From the NCBI GenBank assembly GCA_015680905.1, contig CM027377.1, positions 27,180,501 through 27,244,500 of the forward strand: a stretch of DNA of 64,000 nucleotides, read 5' to 3'. Positions 22,692 to 34,329 of this stretch are shown piece by piece (within the stretch, counting starts at the first letter, position 1; the number at the start of each line of letters is the position of its first letter). This DNA is from Coptis chinensis (lineage: Eukaryota > Streptophyta > Magnoliopsida > Ranunculales > Ranunculaceae). The translations under genes and the position numbers were made by a program. The notes below the pieces were generated by a model, which saw only the letters and a list, made by a program, of their open reading frames with translations, did no database searches and had not been told where the DNA came from.

Positions 22692-23338
22692 TTCGACAAG
22701 ATTTGCCAAAACTCACCAGTTGGGTCGGAAGTGATCTTTTCGAAAGATATTGCGAAGGGGATGGTTGTTGTTGAGAGTTGAGACTGGACTTCGGTCTGAA
22801 GTTACCTACATACCCAAAGATATAGCTTGGGATCAAGTCTCGATACGTAGTTCTGGAAAATGATGAAGGTTGGATTTTATAGGTAGGATTGGTGATAGTT
22901 ACTTCCTCGTTCTCCAATATTCCAATCGTGGGATGAAGTTGGAGAACTGGCGGGAGAACTGTCAAATCGTGGGATGAAGTTGGAGAACTAGCGAGAGAAC
23001 TGTCCAATTGTGGGATGAAGTTGGAGAACTGGCGGGAGAACTGTCCAATCGTGGGATGAAGTTGGAGAACTGGCGGGAGAACTATCCAATCTTGGGATGA
23101 AGTTGGAGAACTGGTCACGGAGAACTATCCAAGTTGGGATGAAGAAATGAATCTTGAATGATGGAAAAATCTTGTGGATGAAGTTGTGGATGAAGTTGTG
23201 GAAGTTGTTTGACTCGCAAAACATGTGCGCAATTGATATTGATTTTACGTGTAGGTATGTAGGCTTTGAGCATAGGCTTTGAACATAGGCTCTGAGTGTG
23301 GGCTTTATTGTAGATAAGCTCTGAGCATGGGCTCTGGG
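22692..23338 (-). repeat. Tat element 3' LTR, truncated
   Basis: Starts (plus sense) TGTTTCGACAAGATTTGCC and matches 40,553 onward with scattered substitutions and small indels. It contains the same tandem array of 41-bp units GTGGGATGAAGTTGGAGAAC (about 22,925-23,120). It stops matching after GCATGGGCTCTGGG near 23,338. The final part seen in the other LTR is absent, and an unrelated TAACACCCCG sequence follows. Confidence 0.85.
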
Positions 23339-24267
23339 TATAACACCCCGTGTTTTTAATTAATATTTTCCTAGTACAATAAATAATAAAAATAATAAAA
23401 AAAGATAAAATAAAATAAAATGATAAATATTAGAAATAGATAAGGTAAAGAGGATAAACCCCATTCCCTATTTTTAAGGGGTTTTTGAAAAAACACGGAG
23501 AGTTTTAAACAGGAGAGAGTTTTTACACAGAGAGTAGAAAAAGGAGAGAAAGGAGAAGATTATTGGGATTGCTTCCTGAGGATTGTTGCGTGACATTTTT
23601 CGTTCTCAAGTTTATATTCATTCACGCCGCTCGTAAACACAACAGAGGTGAGTAGCCTGAACATGTTATTTAAAATTTTAGTTGACTGCTAATCATATCT
23701 GTTAGTGATTTCCTTATTTGATATATTGGAACATTGTTATAAAAATGTTGATTTGATAAAAAGGATTTAATTGCCATTAAGGCATAGATATGATTCCTCG
23801 CATGTTCTCTGTAGTAAATGGTGGCCGGCGGTTATGGAAAATTTGAAGTACTGCATCTACGTCAGATTATATTTTTCTTTATTGTTGTGCTATGATGATG
23901 ATGAGTATGTGGTATTATTAGATACCAAATCATTGTTTAATTTGTCTCGAATAGAATTTCTATTACGATGGTTTGGTTTCATTGCTCCTGATGTCTTAAG
24001 GATTTTGTTGGTGGTTAGAAGTGTTTTGTGGTAATGAGATTATCTATATGGGTTTTGTGGATTAATGGTTTGGGTGTTGTTGAAGCTTGTATGGGTTGTT
24101 AATAGAGGTCGAGATTTATGGTTGAGGAGGATTTTTTTGAACTAATGAATTAGAGTTTTTGATTAATTAAAGTTATTGGGTTTTTAACCCTAATCAATTT
24201 CGAATGATTTTTGGGCCGATTGGTGGTGGCGGTCGGTGGGTTAGTGCTTAGGGTTTGCTGGTTCGGT

Positions 24268-24307
<40 letters not shown>

Positions 24308-24330
24308 TTTTTAACACATTATTTTTTGTT
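23339..24330 (+). mobile_element. Possible fragment of another LTR element
   Basis: Begins TAACACCCCGTGTTTTTAAT, resembling the TGTAACACCCC start common to some plant chromovirus LTRs, exactly where the 3' LTR match ends. A poly-A/poly-purine leader and CAGAGGTGAGTAGCC follow. No coding domain and no second LTR were seen. The alternative is that this is the leader of the antisense ORF that starts near 24,340. Confidence 0.35.
24269..24304 (+). repeat. (GT)n microsatellite
   Basis: About 17 GT dinucleotides followed by a T run. Unstable by nature and a possible marker. Confidence 0.95.
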
Positions 24331-24339
24331 CTCTTAGGC

Positions 24340-25007
24340 CGAAGCTTGGGGATTGTGCTAAAGAAATCTTAGAAGCAAAAGAAAATTATAAGATTAAAAC
24401 CAGTGAATATGCGAGATTGAGAAATATTTGGAAGGAGAGAGAGCTCATCTTTCAGGAGAATGAACGTATGAGAGGAGTACTTATGAGAAATGAAGTAGTT
24501 TTGCATGACTATGAGATGAAAATGAATATCATGAAAGCTAAATTATCAAAATAGAATCAAGAAATTGTTGTTCCCAGGGAGCAGAAGGTTTTGATTGATG
24601 AAGTTGAGATTTTAAAATGTGAGAAATTGGAATTGGCAAAACGAGTTTGTGAGGCTGAGGGGATTAGAGGAGACTACAAGGTACTATTGGAAGAGAATGC
24701 ATTTTTGAAGAAGGAGTTAGATGAATATCATGAGAGGGTGGAAAATTTTAGGGTTGGGTGTGAAGAGAAGGATGCTATGATTGAGAAGCATGCAGTTGAA
24801 ACTAAGAAATCTGGGGCGTTGTTGCGTGAAGCATCGGCAAGTGTTGGACTTTGGAAATCGAGAGATTATGAGAAACGGGAAAAATTGCAGCAGCTGTCAG
24901 ATTATTATACTATGTGTTATAGGAAGTTGGAAGATGTATCACCGTCAGATCTAAAAGGTATTCTAGTTCCAGTGGAGGATAGCATTATGTCGCAACTTCT
25001 TGAGTGA
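24340..25007 (+). pseudogene. Antisense coiled-coil ORF of the Tat element
   Basis: Opposite in strand to pol and lying between integrase and the 3' LTR. One frame stays open from about 24,340 to the TGA at 25,005-25,007 except for a TAG at 24,551-24,553. It encodes charged heptad-rich protein: KEILEAKENYKIKTSEYARL, IWKERELIFQENERMRGVL, LEENAFLKKELDEYHERVE, and a tail LEDVSPSDLKGILVPVEDS. Several Tat elements are known to carry an additional antisense ORF at this place, and I assign it to that class by position and composition. Its role is unknown. The start is unclear; an upstream exon may be missing. Confidence 0.6.
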
Positions 25008-25231
25008 AGGTTTTGTTTTTTTTTTTGTTAGGATGATGTGAGGTTAGGTTACGATTTTTTCTATCTCGATTATGTTTTTTTTTTCCACTGTATTCATGAT
25101 AATTGAATTTTATCTATTTTTTTTTATTAGATTGGTAATCAGAATAGATCGAAATATAAGGGGTCAGTCAAAATATATAAGAGTTGGGTAATCTGGCCTT
25201 GAGTTAGGTCGGCAAAATAGATATAAGTATT

Positions 25232-25635
25232 AAGGATAACGTAATTGGGGTGTCGCCGCCCCCATAATATAATGATAACGTAATAAAATTTGGGGTGTCG
25301 CCGCTCCAAAGTGTAATGATAACATAATGAAATTTGGGGTGTCGCCGCCCCCATTGTTTAATGATAACATAATAAAATTTGGGGTGTCGCCGCCCCCATA
25401 GTGTGCTGATAGCATAATAAAATTTGGGGTGTCACCGCCCCCATAGTGTAATGATAGCGTAATGAAATTTGGGGTTGTAATGATAACGTAATGAAATTTG
25501 GGGTGTCGCCGTCCCCATAGTGTAATGATAACATAATGAAATTTGGGGTGTCGCCGCCCCCACAGTGTAATGATAACGTAATAAAATTTGGGGTGTTGCC
25601 GCCCCCATAGTGTAAATAAAATTTGGGATATTTGA
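25232..25635 (+). repeat. GC-containing minisatellite, about 45-bp unit, about nine copies
   Basis: Units share TAATGATAACGTAATAAAAT and TTTGGGGTGTCGCCGCCCCC, with one copy shortened. GGGG...CCCC in each unit can pair. It sits in the Tat element between integrase and the antisense ORF, where Ogre/Tat relatives are known to hold variable tandem repeats that can seed satellites. Confidence 0.92.
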
Positions 25636-25639
25636 TCCC

Positions 25640-25989
25640 TAGTTAAAACAAAAGATGGGTCGAATTTTATTGAATTATGAAATGATTACAATGAATGAAA
25701 AATAAAACATTCAATGATAAAACTTTTTTCAAATGAAAAGCATTCCAAGGCTTGGCAAATTTTTCTCCAGTGATTCGACGAAGGAAATAAGACCCTTTAG
25801 ATGCTGGCATATATCAATGATGAACGGTCCTTCCCAATTCTCTGACAGCTTCCCAGATTCAATGAGTTTCTGTTTTCGGCTAAGTACCCAATCTTATGGT
25901 TCAAAACTCTTGAGGCAAAGCTTTCTATCATATTTGCGTTTCATGTCTGCCTGATATTTTATTAGACATTGTAAAGCTTCTTCTCGAGT
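25640..25989 (-). pseudogene. Integrase C-terminal tail, decayed
   Basis: On the minus strand, broken frames recall the end of Gypsy integrase: MKRKYDRKLCLKSFEP, a stop, then DWVLSRKQKLIESGKL and LSENWEGPFIID. No chromodomain is visible, as expected for Tat. Continues the integrase to its right. Confidence 0.6.
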
Positions 25990-27023
25990 TTAATCAATTG
26001 AGTCTGCAACCAAAGTTAGAGCAGCATCATTGTTTCCACTTTGTATTGCTTCTGTCCTTGTAGTTGGTGCAATTAATTCTGTTGGGAGGACAGCATCCAT
26101 GCCATAAGCTAGGTTGAAAGGGGAAAGATTGGTAGAATATTTTGGAGTGGTGCGATAAGCCCAAAGCACTGCTGGCAACTCTTTAACCCAATTTCCTTTT
26201 GCTTCATTAAGCTTCTTCTTCAAAGTCGAGAGAATCATCTTATTGGTTGCTTCTGCTTGTCCATTTGCTTGTGGATAATATGGTGCGGAGAAATTATGCT
26301 GAATTTTTAGTGAGGCGCAAAATTTGTGAATTTCTTCCGCATCAAATTGTTTACCATTGTCAGAGACGATATTAGATGGAATTCCAAAGCGACAAACAAT
26401 GTCTTTCCATAAGAAACACCGTACATCTATTGCTGAGATGTTGACAAACGGTTGAGCTTCTACCCATTTAGTGAAATAATCAGTCGCAACCAATAAGAAT
26501 TGTACACATCCAGGAGCCTTTGGTAAGGGTCCCACAATATCCAAGCCCCATTTCGCAAAAAGCCAAGTGCTTAGAATTTGGTTGTTGGAAGTTTGCCCAT
26601 ATTTGCATGTTTTTGACATGGTATGCATTTTTGGGCAAATTCCGCTGAGTGTCTTTGCATGCTAGGCCACCAGTATCCTTGATTCATGGCTTTATGTGCA
26701 AGATTACGTCCCCCAGAATGGTTTCCACAAAGTCCAGAGTGTATTTCTTCGAGAACTAGATGACCTTGATCTTTGGAAAGACATCTGAGAAGAGGACTGA
26801 AATTGTTTGCTTTCCTATAAAGTAAGAGCTTGCCTTTAGAATTTGGAATTATGACAAATTTCCAGGCATCTCTCTTAATTTTGTAGGAAAGTGAAGAATC
26901 ACCGTCGATAGATTGGAGATCCAAATGTGGTAATTCTGGAGAATTATCTAGCTTCATGGGACTCATCTTCCATATCAACATTGTTTTGGTCGGCATCCTG
27001 TGTGAGTGGAGAATCATTCTCAA
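25990..27023 (-). pseudogene. Tat integrase (zinc domain and DDE core)
   Basis: Integrase joins element cDNA to host DNA. Two overlapping minus-strand frames cover it. 27,023-26,571 has the HHCC region (HSGLCGNHSGGRN, YWWPSMQRHS, CIPCQKHANMG). 26,628-25,990 has the core WGLDIVGPLPKAP, TDYFTKWVEAQPF, IVSDNGKQFD, YYPQANGQAEATNK and WAYRTTPKYSTN. The three acidic residues (D in DIVG, D in SDNG, E in GQAEATNK) are present. The change of frame between the two halves breaks the reading. Part of the 22,692-41,546 element. Confidence 0.88.
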
Positions 27024-27108
27024 GACGATGATCGGTCAAATTTTGATGGTCGGCTAAATCTTCTTGAGCTGCTTCCTCTGAGTGAGATTCTGAACTTGTG
27101 CCGACCGA

Positions 27109-28395
27109 TTAAGCTAGCTCTTCTCTCTTTCTTTTCCTTGTTGTTACGGCATTTACTTGCTCGAATTCGAAATTCCGAGATGTCGTCTGGAAATAGCATA
27201 AATGGGCAATATATAAGTTTTGAACATGTTCTTCTATAACAGTTATGCTTGGAAAAGGTTGGAAATCAATATAGATTTTTCTTTCATTGTTAACATCAAC
27301 TGCGGCAGAGAGATAGGCTAAGGCATCGACGTGACGATTATCATTGCGAGAGCGTTGGTGAACTGCAATGGATTTGAAATGAATGGATAGCTTATGCAGT
27401 TTTCGGACATATGCAGCCATCCTATCATTTCGAGCAACAAAAGATCCGCCAAATTGATTCGCAACAAGCTTTGAGTTAGTGAATAACTCGATCTTTGTCG
27501 CCCCCAGGTCAAGTGCTGTTCGCATTGCATAAAGAACCGCTTCATATTCAGCTTCATTGTTTGATGCGCAAAATCCGAGGCGAACAGATTTTTCAATTTT
27601 CTCGCCATTAAGTCGGATCAAAACACAACCAAAACCTGAACCTGATTTGTTCTTGGAACCGTCCGTGTGTAGAATCCATAAAGAAGGGTCGGCACTTGTG
27701 GATGGATCAGCCGATCCTTGTTGTGGATTAGGAGGAGGTTCCTCAAACTGCTCTTCCATGGTCGGTATGTCATCGACAGGAAAATCGGCCATAAATGATG
27801 CCATTGCGTGGCGTTTCTCAGATGATTGGGCTTTGTAGATAATTTCATAGGCACTCAAATATGTTTCCCATTTTGCTAATCTGCTCGAATCAGCATTTCG
27901 AAGAACTTTTCTCAAGGGGTATTCAGTGTAGACATTGATGATACGCCCTTGGAAATAAGGCTTCAATCTTCGTGCACTATGGACAAGTGAGAGAGCTATT
28001 TTATCAATCTGTGAATACCTTGCTTCTGGAGCTATAAGGGTCTTACTTATGAAGAAAATTGGTTGTTCATTTTCATCATCAATGAATAAAACGACACTCA
28101 TAGCTATTTCTGATGCTGCCAAATAGATGCCAATTGTTTGTCCGGTGGTCGGACTAGAAAGAATTGGCGGCTGTACTAGGTATTATTTCATTTTCTGAAA
28201 AGCTACGTCACACTCATCTGTCCATTGTGGGGATCCCTTAATGGCTTGCAGAAAGGGGTGGAGCCGATTTGAATATTTTGAGATAAATCTACCCAAAGCG
28301 GCTATCCTACCCGTAAGTTGCTGGATCTGCTTATTTGTTTTTAGCGAGGGCATTTCGGTAATTGCACGAATTTGATCAGTATTAGCTTCAATGCC
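27109..28395 (-). pseudogene. Tat RNase H and second (archaeal-type) RNase H
   Basis: After RT, a Gypsy RNase H is visible (NVYTEYPLRKVLRN, RLAKWETYLSAYEI), then a linker with a run of E and P, then a second RNase H: LWILHTDGSKNKSGSGFGCV with D, NNEAEYEAVLYAM with E, and IELFTNSKLVANQF. The second is of the aRNH type that marks Tat. At the third acidic position, where DS is usual (LFTDS), the sequence reads NS, so a catalytic Asp is lost. The stretch 28,123-28,395 holds the RT-RH connection with in-frame stops. Confidence 0.85.
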
Positions 28396-29121
28396 TCATT
28401 TGGTCATAAGATATCCAAGAAATTTACCCGATGCTAACCCAAATGCGCATTTTGTTGGATTTAGACGCATTCGAATATGCACAAGCCGATCAAAGAATTT
28501 TTGCAAGTAATGAAGGTGAGAAGACTCTTCATGCGACTTGATGACCATATCGTCAATATAAGCTTTCATAAACTTGCCTAAGAAGTCTGAAAATGATGTA
28601 TTTATGAATTTCTGATATGTTGCCGGTGCATTTTTTAGACCAAAAGGCATTACCTTATAGCAAAATAAGCCTTGCTCAGTTATGAAAGTTGTAAGTTTTT
28701 GTTCATCTTCAGCTAATGCAATTTGATAAAATCCCATTGAGGCATCCATAAAAGAAATTCGTTTAAACCCTGAAGTGGCATAAACCATTTCAGAAATATG
28801 AGGCAAGGGATACGGGTGAACAGGACATTTTTTATTGACATCAGCAAAATCAACACAGATTCTAAGTTTTCCATTTTTCTTAGGGACTGCTACTACATTG
28901 GATATCCATTCCGGATATAGTACAGGCCTAATTAAATTAACACTTAGAAGTTTGTCAATCTCTTCTTTCACTTTGAGCTTTTGATCGGGAGCCATTCGGC
29001 GAGACTTCTGACGCACTGGCTTTTGTGTGTTGTCGATATCTAGCCTGTGACATGCAAGTGAAGGATCAATCACAGGCATTTGTTCGACCGTCCACGCAAA
29101 CACTATGCAATTTTTCTTCAA
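28396..29121 (-). pseudogene. Tat reverse transcriptase
   Basis: Open minus-strand frame with the RT palm and fingers: KEEIDKLLSVNLIRPVLYPE, VAVPKKNGKLRICVDFADVN, ISFMDASMGFYQIALAE, MPFGLKNAPATYQKF, the catalytic AYIDDMVIKS (YxDD), and NPTKCAFGLASGKFLGYL. It ends at a stop just after LMTK where the domain should continue, so the polyprotein is interrupted. Catalytic residues look intact. Confidence 0.92.
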
Positions 29122-29401
29122 AAGCTCAATGAGTTCATCCTGTTCCTTCTTGGAAATTTCCGCAGAAATAAAAGTGGTTTCTTCTTCCTTGTTGTTGATC
29201 TATACTTCGAGGAGCATGTCGATGGTCGGGGGGTCACCTAAATGCTGCTCCATAGCGTTTACCCGGCCAATGGAATTTTGTAATTGATCGACATTTAGGA
29301 TGGTGTTGCCCTTGACTTCCGAATCTTTATAATCTTCGAGGACAGACTCATGGCACTTCAAAGCTGCTATCTGATCACTTCGAACTTTGCATACCATATC
29401 A
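29122..29401 (-). pseudogene. Tat protease-RT linker, decayed
   Basis: Minus-strand frames here (for example VCKVRSDQIAALKCHESVLE) are the acidic linker usually found between protease and RT in Gypsy pol. They contain stops. No domain of their own. Confidence 0.5.
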
Positions 29402-29668
29402 TCACACCAGAACTTGATAGCCTAATGGAAAGTAGAAACAACAGCTCCCATTGAGTGGATCCAATCTCTTCCCTAGAATGACATTGTAGGAGGAGTTACA
29501 ATCCATGAGAAGAAAATCAATTGTAACTTCCTTGTTCATTAATGTCATCGGAAGAGATCTACCAATTGATTTTGCTACTGTCCCATCGAAGCCAATGATT
29601 AGATTTGGATCGGGAACTATCATTTTCTCGGGGAGATTGAGTCCTTTGTAACAACGCTTGTGGATCAC
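29402..29668 (-). pseudogene. Tat protease-like region
   Basis: Minus-strand frame with LIIGFDGTVAKSIG, LPMTLMNKEVTIDFLLMDC and SSYNVILGKRLDPLNG, matching the second half of the aspartic protease region of Tat pol (the ILGR motif appears as ILGK). The D-S/T-G active-site part is not seen in this frame and probably lies in decayed sequence upstream. Confidence 0.7.
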
Positions 29669-31646
29669 ACTTGCCGAACTACCTGATCGATCATGATTTT
29701 CTGCACACGATAAATTCCAACAAAAGTTTGTATTACAATAGCAGCATAATGAGGATGGTGCACTCCTATCAGATCATTGTCAGTCCAACAGAGAGGTCCT
29801 TTCTCATAAGTCTCAGTACCCATACCGTGGAGAAAATCAAGTCCACTATAAACATAGTGGTGGCTGAGATCAGTGATCTTGGAGTGATTAAAATTCTTGC
29901 GCTGGGTGTTAAACATTGAATCAACTCTGGCATGACCGACTTTGATTATATTGTGTGCGGTCACGACTAAAGCTTGTTTCGTTTTACCCAACATGTAATC
30001 CTGGAGCATACCTTTCTCTATCAAACCTTGGATTCTCCCCCTTAGAGATCGGCATTGTTCAGTTTCATGACCAAAATCGTGGAATTTGCACCACATTGAT
30101 TTGTCATGTGTAGCCTTGGTATCTTCGGAGAGAGGAAAAGGTGGAGATAAGATATTCTTTCCCTTAATATTCTCATAGATAACAGCATACTTCTCAATGA
30201 GGGTGGTAAGTTTTAACTCTGGAAGTTTCTTTTGTTCTTTGTCGTTCCATTGTTGTGGCCTACCATCACTCTTGAACTTTTAATTAGTAATTTGTTGAAA
30301 CTTCAGTTTTTGACTTTGTTCCTGCGGCTTGCTTATTCGATCCCTATCTCTGTGAACTCGTGCGGATGAATCATTTTTAACTCCAATAAACTGTTGAGTT
30401 CAAGCAAAAAGTTCATAATGAGTTGTTGGGACGTCTTTTACTATAGAGTTGTAAGCGCCATCCCTATCATAATTAATGCCTTCCTTGAAAGCATAAATGA
30501 CAAGAATATCAGATGCATCTGGAATTTCAACAACCGCTTTCCTAAATCTCACAACAAACTTACTGAGCTTTTCGTTCTTTTGTTGTTTAATACTGAATAG
30601 AGAATCAATATTTTTGGTTCTTTCTAGTTGTGACAAAAATGCTCGGCAAACTTGTAAGCAAGATCAGTAAAATTGTGGATGGATCTTTTTGGAAGCATGT
30701 TAAACCATCTCATCGACTCAATTCCAATGAGTGTGGACGGGAATAACTTGCAAAGAAGAGCATCGCCGAAAGTCCATAAGATCATCTTGTTTTTGTAATT
30801 AACAAGATGTATCAAAGGATCTGCATCAATCTCATCATACTTTTCGAATTCTGGCTGCTTGAAACCCTTGTGATGAACAGTTGTTTGGATTCGGAGAAAG
30901 AAGGGAGAATCGATACCACTCTCTATAGTGAGATTTAGTATTTTGTTTTCTCGTGACTCCTTATCATTAACAGCCTTCAGTATCATCTCATGGAGACGTC
31001 GTTCAGAAAATAGAACATTCTCTCGACGATGGTCACGACCGAATTGTGGACGTTTTGGCCAAGATTTCTTCAGAGGAGGTGGAGTGAGTTCTCGTCGACC
31101 TGTCCATACAGGTGAAGGTAACCAAGCCAGTAGTGGAGATCGGTTCCTTCGTCTCCTTTGGTGAACATCGGGAGAATACGAACGGAGTGCTGGACTGTCA
31201 TAACCATTTTCTTGACCTGTTGCAAGTGAGTCCCCATTTCCATCGCTACCATTGTCAACATACTTCGGTCGACAATGAGCTCTTGGATTTGGACTACAAC
31301 TTGAGCGATTAGGTTGTGAACTAGAACTACTTGGTGAATAGTGCTGCTGTCGAGATCGGCACATACTGCTGTTGCGACGAGGACTTGCAGTGGCTTGCCT
31401 ACCCCTTCTAGAGCTTAGAGTAGGAACTTCATTGGTTTTTCATTGGTTGGGTAGTCTACCTTGCAGACCTATATGGATATTTTGTTGATCTCCTTTAGTA
31501 CGGTTCGAATCGGCTAAAACGGTTTTCGTCATGAGATCTTTTGTGAGTTGGTGATCCCTCCTAGGGTGGTTGGCATCAAGGTCGGCAGAGGAGTTTGTGG
31601 ATTCACTTACGATTACACTGGAAAGTGTTGGATTTCGATGTTGCAC
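29665..31646 (-). pseudogene. Tat gag, main part
   Basis: Nucleocapsid/capsid precursor in several minus-strand frames. 31,364-30,624 holds a basic, serine/arginine-rich N part and then the gag core (KGFKQPEFEKYDEIDADPLI, LLCKLFPSTLIGIESMRWFN, RSIHNFTDLAYKFAEHF). 30,636-30,400 continues it (LFSIKQQKNEKLSKFVVRF). 30,096-29,665 has WCKFHDFGHETEQCRSL, the CCHC-like motif of Tat gag. Frame changes between the pieces show decay. The 5' part of gag lies at 40,378-40,535, cut off by an 8.5-kb insertion. Confidence 0.85.
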
Positions 31647-31889
31647 ATTCTATTTGCGCGAAGCCTTTCGTCAGCTACTCGCACGGTTTTTCTTGGTGCG
31701 GGAGTTTATTCTTGGAGTCTTTGACAGAGATGCTTCAGTGTTCAAACGATCCTAAACACTTTTTGCCATGGACCCTGAATCATCTTCGAGAAGTTGACGC
31801 AGTTGTTTCTTCAGATTGTTATTCTTGCTCTCCAATTGTCGGAGATGACGGTCGACCTGAGCTGATGGATCGGATACATGAATACCCAT

Positions 31890-33427
31890 TGACCTTGCCT
31901 CTTTTTACGTTTATGAGATATGGATGAGATAGTATATGGATGATGTAGATGGATGATGGTCGTTGAACAAAATAGAAGCGTATCAAAACCTAATTATCTC
32001 TCAATAAGTAAAGGATGAGTAGGGTATCGTTCCGCTTTTAAGTGTATGTTTATATGAAGGATAGGATTGGAAAGGGGGTTTGAGGGATTAAAAACTATGA
32101 TTATAGATATTATAGATTCTTAAACTAAACTAAACTATTGAGAATTTATAAGAAAGGGAATTCAAGAGATTAGAATCCACCAATACTTTTGATTCAATGA
32201 CATTTTGCTTCATGGTTGTTCTCACAAGTAGACTACAATTAGGCAATCGAGCGAGTGTCGATGCCCTCTTGGACGAAACATCGTTAACGAATCACTCTAC
32301 TTAAGGTTGTTCCTATGTTCATGTTACTAGTATCTTCTTTCTTTTTATGTGAGCTTGGGCAGCTATTCAATGAATCACCATCTAAGACAAACACAAGGAA
32401 TACTTCCCTTACTCTGAAACACTACACAACTAGATGAAAAGTAGAGAATAATAGTATAATATTCAATTACAATAAATAAAACTCTATTCTAGCATTATAT
32501 TCAATTGCAATAAATAAAAACCTTAATATATACTTCCATCCCCTGGTGTGGGTAATAGAACTAATAACTAAAAACATAAAGAACTAACCTGATTGGAGAA
32601 TACCATGAACCAGAAGAATCATTAAACCTTAAGCACCGGCTTCATCTTCTCCCTTGAAGGAGAAGATTAGTCTTCCATAAAGAAGGAAGAACACGAAGAA
32701 CGAGAAGAAAAAGAGTCGAAGAACATAAGACTAGAAAGACTAATTTATTAAGACTCAGCTAGTTAAAACCGATCTTTTATTATTAATCTCTCTCTGCCTC
32801 AAGTTCTGGAGACAAGAGTATAAGTGAATTGGCAAATTACATGAGGCAATTAGGTCCTCTATTTATAAAGGTTACAATGAGCTCTAGAAGTATTCCAAAC
32901 CGTCATTTGTTTCCTAATACAAATAGACTTCTTTTAGAGTCCAACTTCGTCTCCAAAACTAAGAAGAAATTGGCTACAGTGCCGATCCATGTGTCCGGGC
33001 CCGCATTATTCATCGCCTCGAGGCCGCTGATCAATCGTTTGGACGCTCGATCCATGCATCCCAGACGCGTAAGCCTATTTTGTCTCTTTTGTCTCTTCTG
33101 CTCTATCCTTCTATCCTCTTTTGCGGGCTTTGGTCCAAACAACGAATCCTTTGGCCTTGGGCTTCCAAATAGACTTTAAAACAAGTCCAAGTCACATCTT
33201 TAATAGCTCCAATTCCTTGGCCTTCTCCATGATTTTCCACGGGCTTCCCATGTGATCCTTAATGCTTCGAATTGCTCCATTTTACCCCTTTTTCTCTAAT
33301 ATTCCACAAAACTCTCTCTTTCACTTGTAGAATCATAAAACATAACTTATAAATACTATTAGTCCACTAAGATGGCTAAACAAGAGGCATAATCGAGGGT
33401 TAAATAACACTTTTTGAGCACTTATCA
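31890..33427 (-). repeat. Athila-like 3' LTR
   Basis: Plus sense begins TGACCTTGCCTC and ends GAGCACTTATCA. It matches 38,965-40,372 over its length with a few percent of differences judged by eye. It carries about 130 bp (about 32,607-32,737, adenine-rich) that the other LTR lacks. Confidence 0.92.
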
Positions 33428-34294
33428 CAACTCCCAACTAGCCTTTTGCTAGTCTCTTAGCAAATAAGATAAAAAAAGATAAGTGATCAAAATCACATCC
33501 TAATAACAAAAATAAAATCCTAACTCATTTTCGCAGGCATCGCGATTGCATTTACCATATGCAACAAGGCTTTAACCCTTTAAGTTCCCCAAAAAGGACG
33601 AGTTATAGTCTCGTGAGGGTTTTAGGTAATATACCCACAAAATCAATCAATAGCATGTTCAAGAATGATAGTATTTTTCAGAGAGAGAAATTCCTTACCC
33701 ACTTAGTGCTTACTCCAACAGACGGTCTCCATTGCTGCAAAGACTCATAGATTATGATGGGAGATAGTAAAAATTGACAAAATTCTCAATCAAGGCTTAT
33801 GTGTGTACTTAGTCAATCTCCTATACTCTCCAATCCAAGAAATGGAATCCCAAGTTTATCTTTAGACAGATAATCTCGACTTTCAATCCTCACCGGTCAT
33901 ACTCTCAGAAAAGAATTTCTCTGAAGATGGTCTACTATTTTACCTCATGTATGTGGGGAAAAGAATAATGAATACGAACATCCCGCATACTACCTTGAAA
34001 AACGGACTTCTTGATGAAATTAGTCTCATGGAAAGAATGTCAATCACATATGAAGTGTCGGGTCCTTCACTTTAGCATCCTCTCACCTATTCTAGACTTC
34101 GTACCATACTGTAATGATAAGTCATGGGTTGTAACTTGGCTTGGGTATTGGTTTATGAAGCAAAGGTAAAAAGGATTCAAAGGTTGTTTCTGAAAAACAC
34201 TAAGGGTTTTGCTTCATTATTTGGAAGATTTCTTCAAATTTTGTATTGCAGAGAAAATTCTTCCTTTGTCTTAGCTTTTCCATCCATTCTGTTC

Positions 34295-34329
<35 letters not shown>

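Noticed and set aside
22492-23224. Long minus-strand ORFs rich in SPTSSHDWTVLPP repeats
   Set aside because: They are translations of the 41-bp tandem array in the Tat LTR; the same holds for 40,740-41,547.
25232-25635. Regular repeats resembling a CRISPR array
   Set aside because: The units repeat over their full 45 bp with no unique spacers, and the sequence is plant DNA inside a retrotransposon.
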